Source: JADHUC01 sp964623055
GTDB taxonomy: Bacteria; Planctomycetota; Planctomycetia; Pirellulales; Pirellulaceae
NCBI GenBank assembly: GCA_964623055.1
Contig: CAZURK010000023.1
Span: 23,709-87,708 of the forward strand
Length of the DNA stretch: 64,000 nt
Direction of reading: 5' to 3'
The stretch's first letter is position 1; each line of letters starts with the position of its first letter. Position numbers and translations under genes: made by a program. Under the pieces are notes generated by a model. The model worked only from the letters and a program-made list of their open reading frames with translations, had not been told where the DNA came from and searched no databases. This document shows positions 18,063 to 25,900 of this stretch, piece by piece.

Positions 18063-19307
18063 ATGGGCTTATTGCTCACGATGCGCATCGCTTTGCGAGC
18101 GCTGGCAAAAAATAAGATGCGCGCCGGTTTGACGATTCTTGGCGTCGTCATTGGAATCGCCGCCGTCACCACGATGGTGTCGATCGGGCAGAGCGCCAGT
18201 CAATTGGTGCAAAGCCAATTCGAATTGCTGGGGACGAACGTTATCGTCGTGATACCCGGCAGCCACCGGTCCCGTGGTGTCCGGCAAGGTACGCGGCCGA
18301 CGCTCACGGCCAAAGACTCCGAGGCGATCGGTCGGGAGTGCCGCGCGACTGTCTTGGCATCGACGCCGCTGGTCGGCACTGGCGGGCAGGTGATCTACGG
18401 CAATGCCAACTGGAATCCCAGCGAGATGCACGGTGTGGGTCTCGACTATCTGACCGTGCGGAACTGGCCGCTACGGCATGGCGGTTTTTTTACGGAGGCC
18501 GATATCACTTCGGCGGCCAAAGTGTGCGTGATCGGCCAGACGCTCGTGGCGAAGCTGTTTCAGACAACAAACCCGCTGGGCGCGAGCATTCGCGTCAGAA
18601 ACGTCCCATTTCGCGTGATCGGCATCCTGGAGCCAAAGGGCGCCAATATGGTGGGCCAGGATCAGGACAACATCATCCTGATGCCATACACGACCGTGCG
18701 CAAACGCCTGCATGGTTCGGGGTTCGACAACGTACACGCGATCCTGGTGTCTGCCAGGTCGATCACGGGCATGGGCGATGCGGAAAACGATATTCGGCAG
18801 TTGCTGCTTGAACGGCACCGCATCAGCCCAGGCGAACCAGCGGACTTCGAGGTGCAAAACATGGATGAGATCGCCAAGGTACTGGGGATGATTACCGGTA
18901 CGCTGACGGCGTTGCTATCGTCGATCGCAGGCATCTCGTTGCTGGTGGGCGGCGTGGGCATCATGAACATCATGCTGGTGTCCGTCACCGAGCGGACCCG
19001 CGAGATTGGAATCCGCATGGCCGTTGGCGCACGGCCGCGCGACATCCTCCGCCAGTTTCTAGTCGAGGCGGTTCTGCTTTCCTGCATCGGCGGCGTGATC
19101 GGTTTCGGCTTGGGTGTCGGCGCATCCACAGGCGCGACCGCGATTATCAACTCGCTGACCAGCGGAACGCAATGGCCGATCGTCATCTCCATTCCCGCCG
19201 CCGTGATCGCCTTCGTATTCGCCTCCGGCGTGGGCATCTTTTTCGGCTACTACCCCGCCCGCCGTGCAAGCCGAATGGACCCGATCGATGCCCTGCGATA
19301 CGAGTGA
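18063..19307 (+). CDS. MacB-type ABC transporter permease (FtsX family)
   Basis: 414 residues with four transmembrane helices: one near residues 20-42, then a large periplasmic MacB-type domain (about 45-240), then three near 280-305, 335-360 and 380-400. Family signatures are visible: KMRAGLTILGVVIGIAAVTTM, the post-domain GIMNIMLVSVTERTREIGIRMAVGARPRDILRQFLVEA and the terminal YPARRASRMDPIDALRYE. It lacks the N-terminal ATPase of fused MacB, so it needs a separate nucleotide-binding subunit; the product of 25112-25849 fits. Substrate unknown. Confidence 0.93.
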   Translation: MGLLLTMRIALRALAKNKMRAGLTILGVVIGIAAVTTMVSIGQSASQLVQSQFELLGTNVIVVIPGSHRSRGVRQGTRPTLTAKDSEAIGRECRATVLASTPLVGTGGQVIYGNANWNPSEMHGVGLDYLTVRNWPLRHGGFFTEADITSAAKVCVIGQTLVAKLFQTTNPLGASIRVRNVPFRVIGILEPKGANMVGQDQDNIILMPYTTVRKRLHGSGFDNVHAILVSARSITGMGDAENDIRQLLLERHRISPGEPADFEVQNMDEIAKVLGMITGTLTALLSSIAGISLLVGGVGIMNIMLVSVTERTREIGIRMAVGARPRDILRQFLVEAVLLSCIGGVIGFGLGVGASTGATAIINSLTSGTQWPIVISIPAAVIAFVFASGVGIFFGYYPARRASRMDPIDALRYE

Positions 19308-19552
19308 GCAGCCATTCATCGAAACGGGATATAGCAATCTCGATCAAGTGGCCCGAAATGCCATCATTCGGGCCAACGGTCACGTGACAAGTCAGCCGGT
19401 CGCACTCGCGATACCGGTACGGGCATGGACGATTTCCGCAATCGCGGAAGAGAGTTGGTGGCGGGGACGGCTCGTCAGGCCGTGGGGTGATGTCTGCTGA
19501 GGTGATTGGGATCGTCGCCGGCCCTCTGCGCCAATGTTGCGCTGACGGCGGC

Positions 19553-20002
19553 TCATGCATCAGAATTCGCGATCACCTCAAGCATGAATTGCTCGTCCGT
19601 GAGGTAGACCTCAACGACGGATGTGCCGGCGGATTCGTATTCCACCCCCATGCTGTGATGGTACTGGATGATCTCTGAGCTGTTTGCGAGATTGATAGCC
19701 CAGTACTGATCCGATGTGGATGATCCGAAGAACAGGAATTGACGAAAGTCTAGCAAGTCCCACTCGGCCCAAAAGAAGCGATTGATCGATAGGAGCGAAC
19801 AACCGCCACCATGCGTATCCTCAAGCGGAAACAAATACTGAGCGTTGCCTAGCGGCTCACGAAAGCCGTCGTAGCGAAGATACATTTGGCACAGCACACC
19901 AGGAATGCGCACGCCAAGCCGAGATTCAATGCCCGCGATTTGCTCGGGCGTCGCTGGCGGACGAAAGAAGGCGGAGCTGAAGTGCTGTTGGATCTCGTCC
20001 AT
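19553..20002 (-). CDS. SMI1/KNR4 (SUKH) family protein
   Basis: 149 residues from ATG 20002; the frame runs 17 codons further upstream into the attC-like spacer, so the internal start is preferred. The sequence has a SUKH-like core: PPATPEQIAGIESRLGVRIPGVLCQMYLRYDG, then LFPLEDTHGGG, FFGSSTSDQYWAIN and a C-terminal acidic helix. Bacterial SUKH proteins are mostly immunity proteins against contact-dependent or polymorphic toxins, or stand-alone orphans. As the last recognisable cassette of the array it has no toxin beside it. It starts 23 bases from the predicted G^TT recombination point. Confidence 0.75.
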   Translation of the reverse strand: MDEIQQHFSSAFFRPPATPEQIAGIESRLGVRIPGVLCQMYLRYDGFREPLGNAQYLFPLEDTHGGGCSLLSINRFFWAEWDLLDFRQFLFFGSSTSDQYWAINLANSSEIIQYHHSMGVEYESAGTSVVEVYLTDEQFMLEVIANSDA

Positions 20003-20019
20003 GTGCAAAGCGTCCCGCC

Positions 20020-20193
20020 GACTAACCGAAGGATAATGGTCGCCGCTCCCCAAAACGAACGGATAAGCGTCCGATCACGCGTGATTGTAGCAGACAGGCC
20101 AGGGCTTGACCGGCGATCCCGCAGCGACTCTGCGGGACGACTACGTTGGTTGGCTCGCCTCGCTCCGAGCACTAGGCAAGGCTTCTGTTAGCC
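20020..20193 (-). repeat. Weak attC-like spacer D
   Basis: On the minus strand it opens with GGCTAAC (complement of 20187-20193), which lies inside the 3' end of the 214-residue gene, and closes with GTTAGTC (complement of 20020-20026). The inner boxes do not pair convincingly. Included because its position and its resemblance to the stronger neighbours (GCAGAGTCGCTGCG near the middle) fit the array. Confidence 0.35.
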
Positions 20194-20785
20194 ACCATCC
20201 CCAAAAGGCCGGGCGTTTCGAGGAGTCGGATTCGTCCTCCCAGACCGCACCGGCCTCGGCTTCGACCACCCAACCCGCCACATCACGACTCCAAGGATCG
20301 ACATCCTGATCAGTGTCTCTGTCCGATATCTCGATAGTCAAGAACGGATGAGGTATTTCGGTCTCGGTAAACGCAAATGATGCGGCAAGACGCGCTCGCC
20401 AAGCCGAATCAGGTGCAGATTCTTCTTCCCACCGCTCAGCAATTGTCTCGACGCTGAATCGCGACTGGCTCTGGCTCCAGCGATCATCGGCCTTGTCCAA
20501 TTCGATGTTCCCGCGCAAGAAGTCAACGGTCTGTTGGACCAGTTGACGTGGCTCCAAGTCATCTGGCTGAGCGGATTCCCACAGCGGAAGCACACGGCGA
20601 GCAGTTATTACCGCAAGCCACCCGTTCACCTTGTGTCCAGGCGGTTCCGTCCATTGGCCAACATCCGTGTAGATCTGTTGTCGGAGAATTGGAATTAACG
20701 CATGCTGCGGGTGGCTCCGCACTCGATCCACCATTTGGCGAATGCGGGACGTTAGCTGGCTTGGTAAGCTGTCGGAAGCGGACAT
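20141..20785 (-). CDS. Hypothetical cassette protein, possible immunity-type
   Basis: 214 residues from ATG 20785, which lies 10 bases after the predicted recombination point; the longer frame runs into the upstream attC-like spacer. The product is mostly helical, acidic and tryptophan-rich, with SQLTSRIRQMVDRVRSHPQHALIPILRQQIY near the start and WVVEAEAGAVWEDESDSS near the end. No signal peptide or membrane helix. I recall immunity-type proteins with similar openings but cannot assign a family. The last 15 codons overlap the attC-like box, which is common for cassette genes. Confidence 0.6.
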   Translation of the reverse strand: MSASDSLPSQLTSRIRQMVDRVRSHPQHALIPILRQQIYTDVGQWTEPPGHKVNGWLAVITARRVLPLWESAQPDDLEPRQLVQQTVDFLRGNIELDKADDRWSQSQSRFSVETIAERWEEESAPDSAWRARLAASFAFTETEIPHPFLTIEISDRDTDQDVDPWSRDVAGWVVEAEAGAVWEDESDSSKRPAFWGWWLTEALPSARSEASQPT

Positions 20786-20789
20786 GTGT

Positions 20790-20941
20790 GAATAACCAGC
20801 GGAAAGAACATCCGTCGCCGCCGTGAACGAAGCGGACGACATTGAACGAGAGACGATTCTAACAATGGGACGCGCGTCGCGTCCAGAACGAAGGCGACCG
20901 CGGCATGGACGCCGCCGCTATGCGGCAAATCTGTGTTACGC
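20790..20941 (-). repeat. attC-like site C (degenerate)
   Basis: Minus strand: R''-like GCGTAAC (from 20941) whose TAA is the stop codon of the preceding gene, two bases, inner box AGATTTGCCG; at the far end CGGATGTTCT, four-base TTCC and then GTTATTC four bases on. The inner boxes agree at only about six of ten positions. Spacer size matches sites A and B. Confidence 0.45.
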
Positions 20942-21352
20942 GTCAGCCTCGCCATGAGCCTCGATTGCCCCCTTCCACTGCAATCTCGCAGCACGACGGT
21001 GATACAAAACGTCGGCGTTGCAGGAAGTACAATGAACCGAAGAGAATCCAAGATCGTCCACGAAAATCAACTCCGTGAGGGGGCGTTTTGGCGGTCGCGG
21101 CGGATGAAAAGCCTGATGGGCGGCCTCGCTGCCGAATGGGCTCCCGCAAGCTGGGCATTCGAGAGTGGCCAAATGGCGTTCCGATTCCTTGAGCCTGCGG
21201 CCGTCGCGCAAACCTTTAACCAACACAAATGTCATCAGGGCACAAAACGGCAAGACAACGCAATGCCCAAGCAGAGTCGACTTTGAGTAGAGCGACCACG
21301 CTATAAGGGCAAGCCATCCGATGCAAAGCGATGTCAATACGAAACGCAACAT
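20936..21352 (-). CDS. Hypothetical membrane protein with zinc-ribbon-like cysteines
   Basis: 138 residues from ATG 21352; an upstream TTG lies exactly at the cassette recombination point and is rejected. Two transmembrane helices near residues 4-22 and 30-48 (VLTSLCIGWLALIAWSLY, CVVLPFCALMTFVLVKGL). The soluble part holds CPACGSPFG and, about 45 residues later, CTSCNADVLYHRR, together a plausible four-cysteine metal site. The stop codon TAA is part of the R''-like box of site C. Function unknown; the layout suits a small membrane-anchored zinc protein carried as a cassette. Confidence 0.65.
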   Translation of the reverse strand: MLRFVLTSLCIGWLALIAWSLYSKSTLLGHCVVLPFCALMTFVLVKGLRDGRRLKESERHLATLECPACGSPFGSEAAHQAFHPPRPPKRPLTELIFVDDLGFSSVHCTSCNADVLYHRRAARLQWKGAIEAHGEADA

Positions 21353-21364
21353 CCGATTGCTGGC

Positions 21365-21503
21365 GAGCAACGGAATGATTTGCCGTCGCCGCCGTTACCG
21401 AAGCGGCCGACGTTGAACTACCAAACAATTCTATTACGCGGGCCCGCGTCGTGAAAGAAGAAAGGCGATCGCGCAGCGACTCTGCGGCAAATCAGTGTTG
21501 GGT
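21365..21503 (-). repeat. attC-like site B
   Basis: Minus strand: R'' ACCCAAC (from 21503, matches RYYYAAC), AC, inner box TGATTTGCCG; then after about 90 bases its exact complement CGGCAAATCA, TTCC and R' GTTGCTC (to 21365). The ten-base inner pairing is perfect and the 2/4-base spacers match site A. Confidence 0.65.
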
Positions 21504-21547
21504 GACGGGACCTTTCCGTCCCGGTTCCAATCACGTATCCTCTCGGC

Positions 21548-22099
21548 ATGGCAAAGAAGAGATCAACCAACGAAATCGTGACGGCTGAGCGCATCGAAAA
21601 GGCAATCCACGTGGTTCGCGGGCAGCGTGTGATGCTGGATTCGGATTTGGCGGACTTGTACGGCGTCACGACGAGTCGTTTGAACGAGCAAGTGTCCCGA
21701 AACCGAGAGAGATTCCCAGAGGATTTTGCGTTTCAGCTTACACAACAAGAGTTTACGTCTTTGATGTCGCAAATTGCGATATCAAAAGGCGGCCGCGGCG
21801 GGCGCCGAAAACGGCCGTGGGTTTTCACGGAGCAAGGCGTTGCCATGCTGTCCAGCGTGTTGCGGTCTCCAACTGCAGTACGCGTCAACATCGAAATCAT
21901 GCGGACGTTCGTCCGTCTTCGCCGGTTGATGGCAACGCCCGGCGAATTGGCTGAACAATTGATGAAGCTCGCTGAAACCGTGCAGTTGCACGACGACCAG
22001 ATCAAGGTGATTTCTCAGGTGTTGCAGCAGATGGTCGAGAAGCCGGAACCGCCGAAACGTAAGATCGGTTTCCACGCGTCTCAGGAACACGATGCCTAG
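21548..22099 (+). CDS. ORF6N-domain protein
   Basis: 183 residues. The N-terminal ORF6N (phage-type DNA-binding) domain is clear: EKAIHVVRGQRVMLDSDLADLYGVTTSRLNEQVSRNRERFPEDFAFQLT, followed by RPWVFTEQGVAMLSSVLRSPTAVRVNIEIMRTFVRLR and a C-terminal helical region (residues about 125-165) likely forming a coiled coil. Such proteins occur in phages, mobile elements and many bacterial genomes, probably as DNA-binding regulators. It is the only gene of the cassette array read on the plus strand, so it must have its own promoter. Confidence 0.88.
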   Translation: MAKKRSTNEIVTAERIEKAIHVVRGQRVMLDSDLADLYGVTTSRLNEQVSRNRERFPEDFAFQLTQQEFTSLMSQIAISKGGRGGRRKRPWVFTEQGVAMLSSVLRSPTAVRVNIEIMRTFVRLRRLMATPGELAEQLMKLAETVQLHDDQIKVISQVLQQMVEKPEPPKRKIGFHASQEHDA

Positions 22100-22107
22100 C
22101 TTCGAGC

Positions 22108-22255
22108 ACCCAACGGGAAGCACATCCGACGCCGCCCCTGACCGAAGCTGAAAGCGCCGAACGATGAGTCGATTGTATTACGGGAACGGAGCTAGAACTA
22201 CACCGAAGGCGTCCCGCGTAGCGGGCTTAGCGGATGTGCTGTGTTAGCGGACGCT
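22108..22255 (-). repeat. attC-like site A (best example)
   Basis: Minus strand: R'' within AGCGTCCGCTAAC (from 22255), AC, inner box AGCACATCCG (22240-22231); the far half has its exact complement CGGATGTGCT (22128-22119), TCCC and R' GTTGGGT (to 22108, matches GTTRRRY). The 148-base span folds as an imperfect hairpin. Confidence 0.7.
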
Positions 22256-22266
22256 GAACCGCGAGT

Positions 22267-22680
22267 TCAGTCTCCATCGAAGAAGTCCCCAAAGTCGTCG
22301 TCAGGGTCATCAATGTCGTAGTAGTTCCGAAAAAATTGGCGAAGTGTTTTGCTTTCGCGGATGCAACCAGATTGTTGGACGTCAATGCGGTCAGTTCGAT
22401 TGGCGGCGTCGGATGGCAGGTCTGAGTAATCGAGATCAGCAACGCGAATCAGACATTTGAATGCGTATGCGGCAAGTATCGGATTAGGGTCGGCGAGTTT
22501 GGCAAGCAGGAAATCAGTTGAGTCCGGATGTTTGCAGGCAAACCGTTCGCAGAGTTTGTGTTCTTTGGAAACGCCGAAGTTCGGGCCAGCCATTCCGCCA
22601 AGAACACAGCCCGAACTCAGCCATTGGGGAATGCATGAGTCCCAGGTTTCGGCAGGAGAAGATTTGGACAAACCAAACAT
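22267..22680 (-). CDS. Hypothetical cassette protein with acidic C-terminus
   Basis: 137 residues, soluble. It starts with ATG 22680, only 14 bases after the predicted cassette recombination point. The middle is helical (STDFLLAKLADPNPILAAYAFKCLIRVADL), faintly like a single HEAT-type repeat. The C-terminus is strongly acidic (DDPDDDFGDFFDGD). No family recognised. It is the first gene of the putative array in transcription order. Confidence 0.6.
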   Translation of the reverse strand: MFGLSKSSPAETWDSCIPQWLSSGCVLGGMAGPNFGVSKEHKLCERFACKHPDSTDFLLAKLADPNPILAAYAFKCLIRVADLDYSDLPSDAANRTDRIDVQQSGCIRESKTLRQFFRNYYDIDDPDDDFGDFFDGD

Positions 22681-22773
22681 CTAGCGTCCGCTAACGGGTT
22701 TTCGGTCGTCATGATGTCGACAAGTCTGGTCACCGATCGGGACGCAGGCCCGCGACTCCATTTTCATCTTTTC

Positions 22774-22802
22774 AGTATCCGCCAAATAGGGTGTCTGGTC
22801 AA
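22774..22802 (-). promoter_or_regulatory. Possible leftward promoter toward the cassette array
   Basis: On the minus strand TTGACC (22802-22797), 17 bases, then GATACT (22779-22774): five of six and four of six matches to sigma-70 consensus with ideal spacing. It reads toward the first cassette gene about 95 bases away, the expected place for an array promoter. A single match by eye in GC-rich DNA is weak evidence. Confidence 0.3.
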
Positions 22803-22936
22803 GCGGACTCCTTCCTTGGCTGGCGAACCGAATCGGGCACAGGCGACGCTGGCTGGAGCACAAGCGCAACGCTCCCGCCCTGCCCCAATCCTCAAAGGCA
22901 CTTTCTTGCTGGCGGGCATCTTCAGCCCAGCGCCAA

Positions 22937-23127
22937 CTACAGTAGCCGCTTGGGGATCTCGCGTTGCAGCAGTTCGTCGAAAGACGGTTCCTCAATCTAC
23001 TCCCGCTGCCGGCGCGATAGCCAACGCCATCGTTCCTCCCACTGCTCCAGCGGCGGAATCTTCACGCTCACCCATCCGCGGCGGACCTCGCTGGCCACGT
23101 TGTCATTGCCTCGACTCGACCCGGCAG
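22937..23127 (-). pseudogene. Broken reading frame, gene remnant
   Basis: On the minus strand a frame encodes VASEVRRGWVSVKIPPLEQW and further Trp/Arg-rich residues, stops at TAG (22999-22997), then continues in the same frame with FDELLQREIPKRLL to a second stop near 22937. Read through, this gives about 60 codons of protein-like composition. The family is not recognised. It could equally be chance. Confidence 0.3.
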
Positions 23128-23140
23128 GTAGGCCGTCAGG

Positions 23141-25045
23141 CTAGTCCCGTGCGTCGAAGATCACGTGCGTCGCCTGGCGAACCGGTGGTGGGAGCGTCTC
23201 CGATTCGCGTTCCGATGGCTTGTCGAGCCGTTTGACTGGATTCTCCAGATTGAACGAATTCTCTGCCGGCTCGATGCCGGTGGGATAGCGATCTTCGTTC
23301 GGCGCAGGCCGCATCGCCATCGGGTAGCAGCTCATGTTTGCCAGTCGGCCGAGCGGCCCCACGGACGCGAAGCGTTCCTCGTAGAAGCGGATTCCATGCG
23401 TCTCCAGGATCGTGCCGGTTTCGCGTTCTAAATTGGCAAGCTCCATATTGTACTGCGTAAGAAACTGAGCTTCCGAACTGATCGAGTTTCCCCAGTCGTT
23501 TATCGCCAGCAACACGTTGATGAACGCCGTCTTCCCTGTGCGATAACTCTCCATTTGCAGAGTCAGATTCGTCCTTGCCGCGGCACGTCGGTCTTTGGCG
23601 ACTTCGTACTGTCGATACAGGTGAGCAAGATTGCGGTAACTTCGGGCGAGGATGTGAATCGCCGTCTGCACGCCTTGCTCGAGATTTGCCCAGTCGCGCG
23701 CAATGATCAACTCTTGTCGACGCAGTTGCGCTCGCTCGCGCCTTAACCCAAGCGGAACAGAGAAGTCGATGCCGAACGTCCAGTCGGCGAACTGGCCGGG
23801 GCGCGAATGCAGATCGACGCCAGACGGCATCTCGCCGTGGAGTCCGTTCCACCGATACAAGGCAACCGCATCCACACGGGGATAAGACTGATTCTGGGCC
23901 AGTAGCATTCGCTGCTCGTCCGCTTCTATGATGAGCTTCAATTCAATCAAGTCCGGTCGATGCTCCTCGGCCAATTCCACCATGGATCGCCAATCCAGCT
24001 CGTGACGGCTCGTGTCCGGCGGGGTGACAGGGGCCACGAGTTGCCCGTCGTAGGGGGCAAGTCCGAGTATGCTGCGCAGTGCGGATTCGCGTTCCAGGGC
24101 GTCTTGTTGGGAAGCCAGCAGGGCCGAACGAAAGTTCTCCAGCGAGACGCGAGTCTGGGCCAGATCGCCGGCGTGGACGAAAAACTCCAACTCGAATTTC
24201 GCCGTTGTCAGGTCGTAGGCAAATCGGGCCTGTTCCAGTTGACGCTCTGTTGCCCAGACGTCGGTTCGAGCAGATACCAGCGCCCAGTACGCCGCAATCA
24301 CGTTGCTGACCAGCCCCTGAACGCCGTCTTTAAGCTGGAAATAGGATCGCTCGGTGTTGTTGCGAGCCAGGACAATTGGCGCTCGGTTCACCCCAACGCC
24401 ACCACCCTGCAGCAAAGGCTGGGTGTAACTCAGATCAAGCGAGGTGCGCGACCGCGGGTTCAGTGGAAACACTCCCGGCCGGAATCTCTGCGGATTGGCG
24501 TTCACGCCGAAATTGACCGAGCCACCGGTAACGGTCGTCTTCGATAGACCTAGATTGAGGTCGTAGTCGTCCGTGCGCGAGCCGACTATGCGGGCACGAC
24601 TCGGATCCAAGGGATCGAACTCGGCTCCCGCCGACTCGAACCGGTTCCAGCGGTTGGTCACCTGGGCAGACGGATCGAATCTGGCCTGCTCCTCGTCCAC
24701 AGCCGTACCGGCAATCGCCGTGTCGTAGATCGTGCGTCCGCTCGACACAGCGGCCACACCGCCTAGAACGCGAATCACCTCTGAGTTAGCCAGCGCCACG
24801 CGGATTGCCTCGTCCAGCGATAGCTGCCACGTTGGCGGGTCGACTCGCGGTTCCGTCACTGTTGGCGGTGGGGGAACGTCGGGGATCTCAGCTCTGGGAA
24901 GTTCCGAAGGCGATCGTATGGAGCTGAATCGCTCCTCCGGCAAGATCAGCGGAGGAAACACCTGTGCATAGCCAAGCTGCGCAGACAGCGCAAGAAGCGC
25001 GGACAGAGACAACGCTAGCGCAGGATAACACAGAGCATACCTCAT
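23141..25045 (-). CDS. TolC-family outer membrane efflux protein
   Basis: 634 residues with a signal peptide (MRYALCYPALALSLSALLAL, cleavage after GYA). A proline-rich linker follows (PRAEIPDVPPPPTVTEPRVDPP), then the two outer-membrane-factor halves starting near WQLSLDEAIRVALANSEVIR and HELDWRSMVELAEEHRPDLIELKLIIEADEQRM. Long helices with regular Ala/Arg/Glu heptads (ANLEQGVQTAIHILARSYRNL) fit the periplasmic tunnel. It forms the exit duct of a tripartite pump. The ATPase gene lies 66 bases upstream on the same strand, so these two are probably co-transcribed and partner the adaptor and permease at 16779-19307. Confidence 0.92.
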   Translation of the reverse strand: MRYALCYPALALSLSALLALSAQLGYAQVFPPLILPEERFSSIRSPSELPRAEIPDVPPPPTVTEPRVDPPTWQLSLDEAIRVALANSEVIRVLGGVAAVSSGRTIYDTAIAGTAVDEEQARFDPSAQVTNRWNRFESAGAEFDPLDPSRARIVGSRTDDYDLNLGLSKTTVTGGSVNFGVNANPQRFRPGVFPLNPRSRTSLDLSYTQPLLQGGGVGVNRAPIVLARNNTERSYFQLKDGVQGLVSNVIAAYWALVSARTDVWATERQLEQARFAYDLTTAKFELEFFVHAGDLAQTRVSLENFRSALLASQQDALERESALRSILGLAPYDGQLVAPVTPPDTSRHELDWRSMVELAEEHRPDLIELKLIIEADEQRMLLAQNQSYPRVDAVALYRWNGLHGEMPSGVDLHSRPGQFADWTFGIDFSVPLGLRRERAQLRRQELIIARDWANLEQGVQTAIHILARSYRNLAHLYRQYEVAKDRRAAARTNLTLQMESYRTGKTAFINVLLAINDWGNSISSEAQFLTQYNMELANLERETGTILETHGIRFYEERFASVGPLGRLANMSCYPMAMRPAPNEDRYPTGIEPAENSFNLENPVKRLDKPSERESETLPPPVRQATHVIFDARD

Positions 25046-25111
25046 GGTATTGAGTATTCGGACGGACCGGGCACTCTAGTTGAAGAATAACGATTATGCC
25101 GAAGAATTCAG

Positions 25112-25849
25112 TTATTTCGGTTGGAATGATCTTGCGGAATGCAACGCCCTCAACGCCTGCCCGATATCCGTCGTGTCTTCCACAATTCCGCCATCTCGAA
25201 GAACAATGATCCGTTTCGCGTGTCCCGCGATGTCTTGGTCGTGGGTCACCAGAATCAATGTGATGCCGCTCTGTTCGTTCAACTGATGGAACAGCTCGAT
25301 CACCTCTCGGCTGGTTCGCGTATCGAGATTGCCCGTGGGTTCATCGGCCATGAGAATCGACGGCTCGTTGACTAGCGCCCGAGCGATCGCCACACGTTGC
25401 TGCTGGCCGCCGGAAAGCTGGCCGGGGTGATGATCCATGCGGTCGCCCAACCCGACTAGTTCCAACACCTCGACCGCTCGACGCCGGCGCTGTCGTGCCG
25501 AGAGTTCGCTAGCATAGAGGAGCGGCAATTCCACATTCTCGATGGCCGACGTGCGCGGCAGCAGATTGAAGTTCTGAAACACAAAGCCGATTCTCTCGTT
25601 GCGGATCCGGGCGCGAGCGTCGCGGTTCAGATCTGCCACTTCGTCGTCGGCGAAGCGGTAACGGCCGTCGGTTGGTGTGTCCAAGCATCCCACTATGTTC
25701 ATCAGCGTCGATTTGCCGGAACCCGACGGCCCGACCAAGGCGACATACTCGCCCTCCTTGATGGTTAGGGACAGGTTCTTGAGCGCCTCGACCTTGACCT
25801 CGCCGAGGTCGTACACCTTGCTCACGTCGATCAGTTCGATCAGCGCCAT
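25112..25849 (-). CDS. ABC transporter ATP-binding protein (MacB/LolD-like)
   Basis: 245 residues, complete nucleotide-binding domain. Walker A GPSGSGKST near residue 40, Q-loop FQNFNLL, ABC signature LSGGQQQRVAIARAL, Walker B ILMADEPTGNLD and H-loop VTHD. The start motif (LIELIDVSKVYDLGEVKVEALKNLSLTIKEGEYVAL is split here only by wording) is typical of the MacB/LolD/YknY group that drives mechanotransmission-type permeases. The matching permease lies about 6 kb away on the other strand with the cassette array in between. Confidence 0.95.
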   Translation of the reverse strand: MALIELIDVSKVYDLGEVKVEALKNLSLTIKEGEYVALVGPSGSGKSTLMNIVGCLDTPTDGRYRFADDEVADLNRDARARIRNERIGFVFQNFNLLPRTSAIENVELPLLYASELSARQRRRRAVEVLELVGLGDRMDHHPGQLSGGQQQRVAIARALVNEPSILMADEPTGNLDTRTSREVIELFHQLNEQSGITLILVTHDQDIAGHAKRIIVLRDGGIVEDTTDIGQALRALHSARSFQPK

Positions 25850-25900
25850 TATTCTCCTTCACACTGCAAACGATCCGAATCCCCGGACTGTGCGCCAACT

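Larger units (their letters stand above)
19553..22695 (-). mobile_element. Putative integron gene-cassette array (attC cluster, no integrase in window)
   Basis: Five small genes, four on the minus strand, each separated by about 130-175 bases of structured sequence. On the minus strand each spacer opens with a xxxxAAC box and closes near a GTTxxxx box, with complementary 10-base inner boxes in the two best cases. Each cassette start matches its own R'' box: GTTAGCGGACGCT (from 22695) pairs perfectly with AGCGTCCGCTAAC (from 22255), and GTTGGGTG with CACCCAAC for the next. The minus-strand genes start 10-23 bases after the G^TT point. Approximate cassettes: 22114-22694, 21371-22113, 20796-21370, 20026-20795 and up to 20025. 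The left edge is unresolved. Confidence 0.6.
22681..23140. other. Non-coding stretch right of the cassette array
   Basis: 460 bases between the first cassette gene and the TolC gene. It contains the predicted array boundary (22683-22695), a possible leftward promoter (22774-22802) and a broken reading frame (22937-23127). Open frames on the plus strand here have no recognisable composition and are treated as spurious. Confidence 0.5.

Noticed and set aside
19308..19552. A fifth attC site left of the SUKH gene
   Set aside because: A GCGCAAC box near the SUKH stop and GTTGGCC near 19375 have suitable polarity, but no inner boxes pair; evidence too weak to list.
22711..23235. 174-codon plus-strand frame between the cassette array and tolC
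   Set aside because: No start signal, low-complexity Ala/Pro/Arg composition and overlap with the end of tolC; treated as non-coding.
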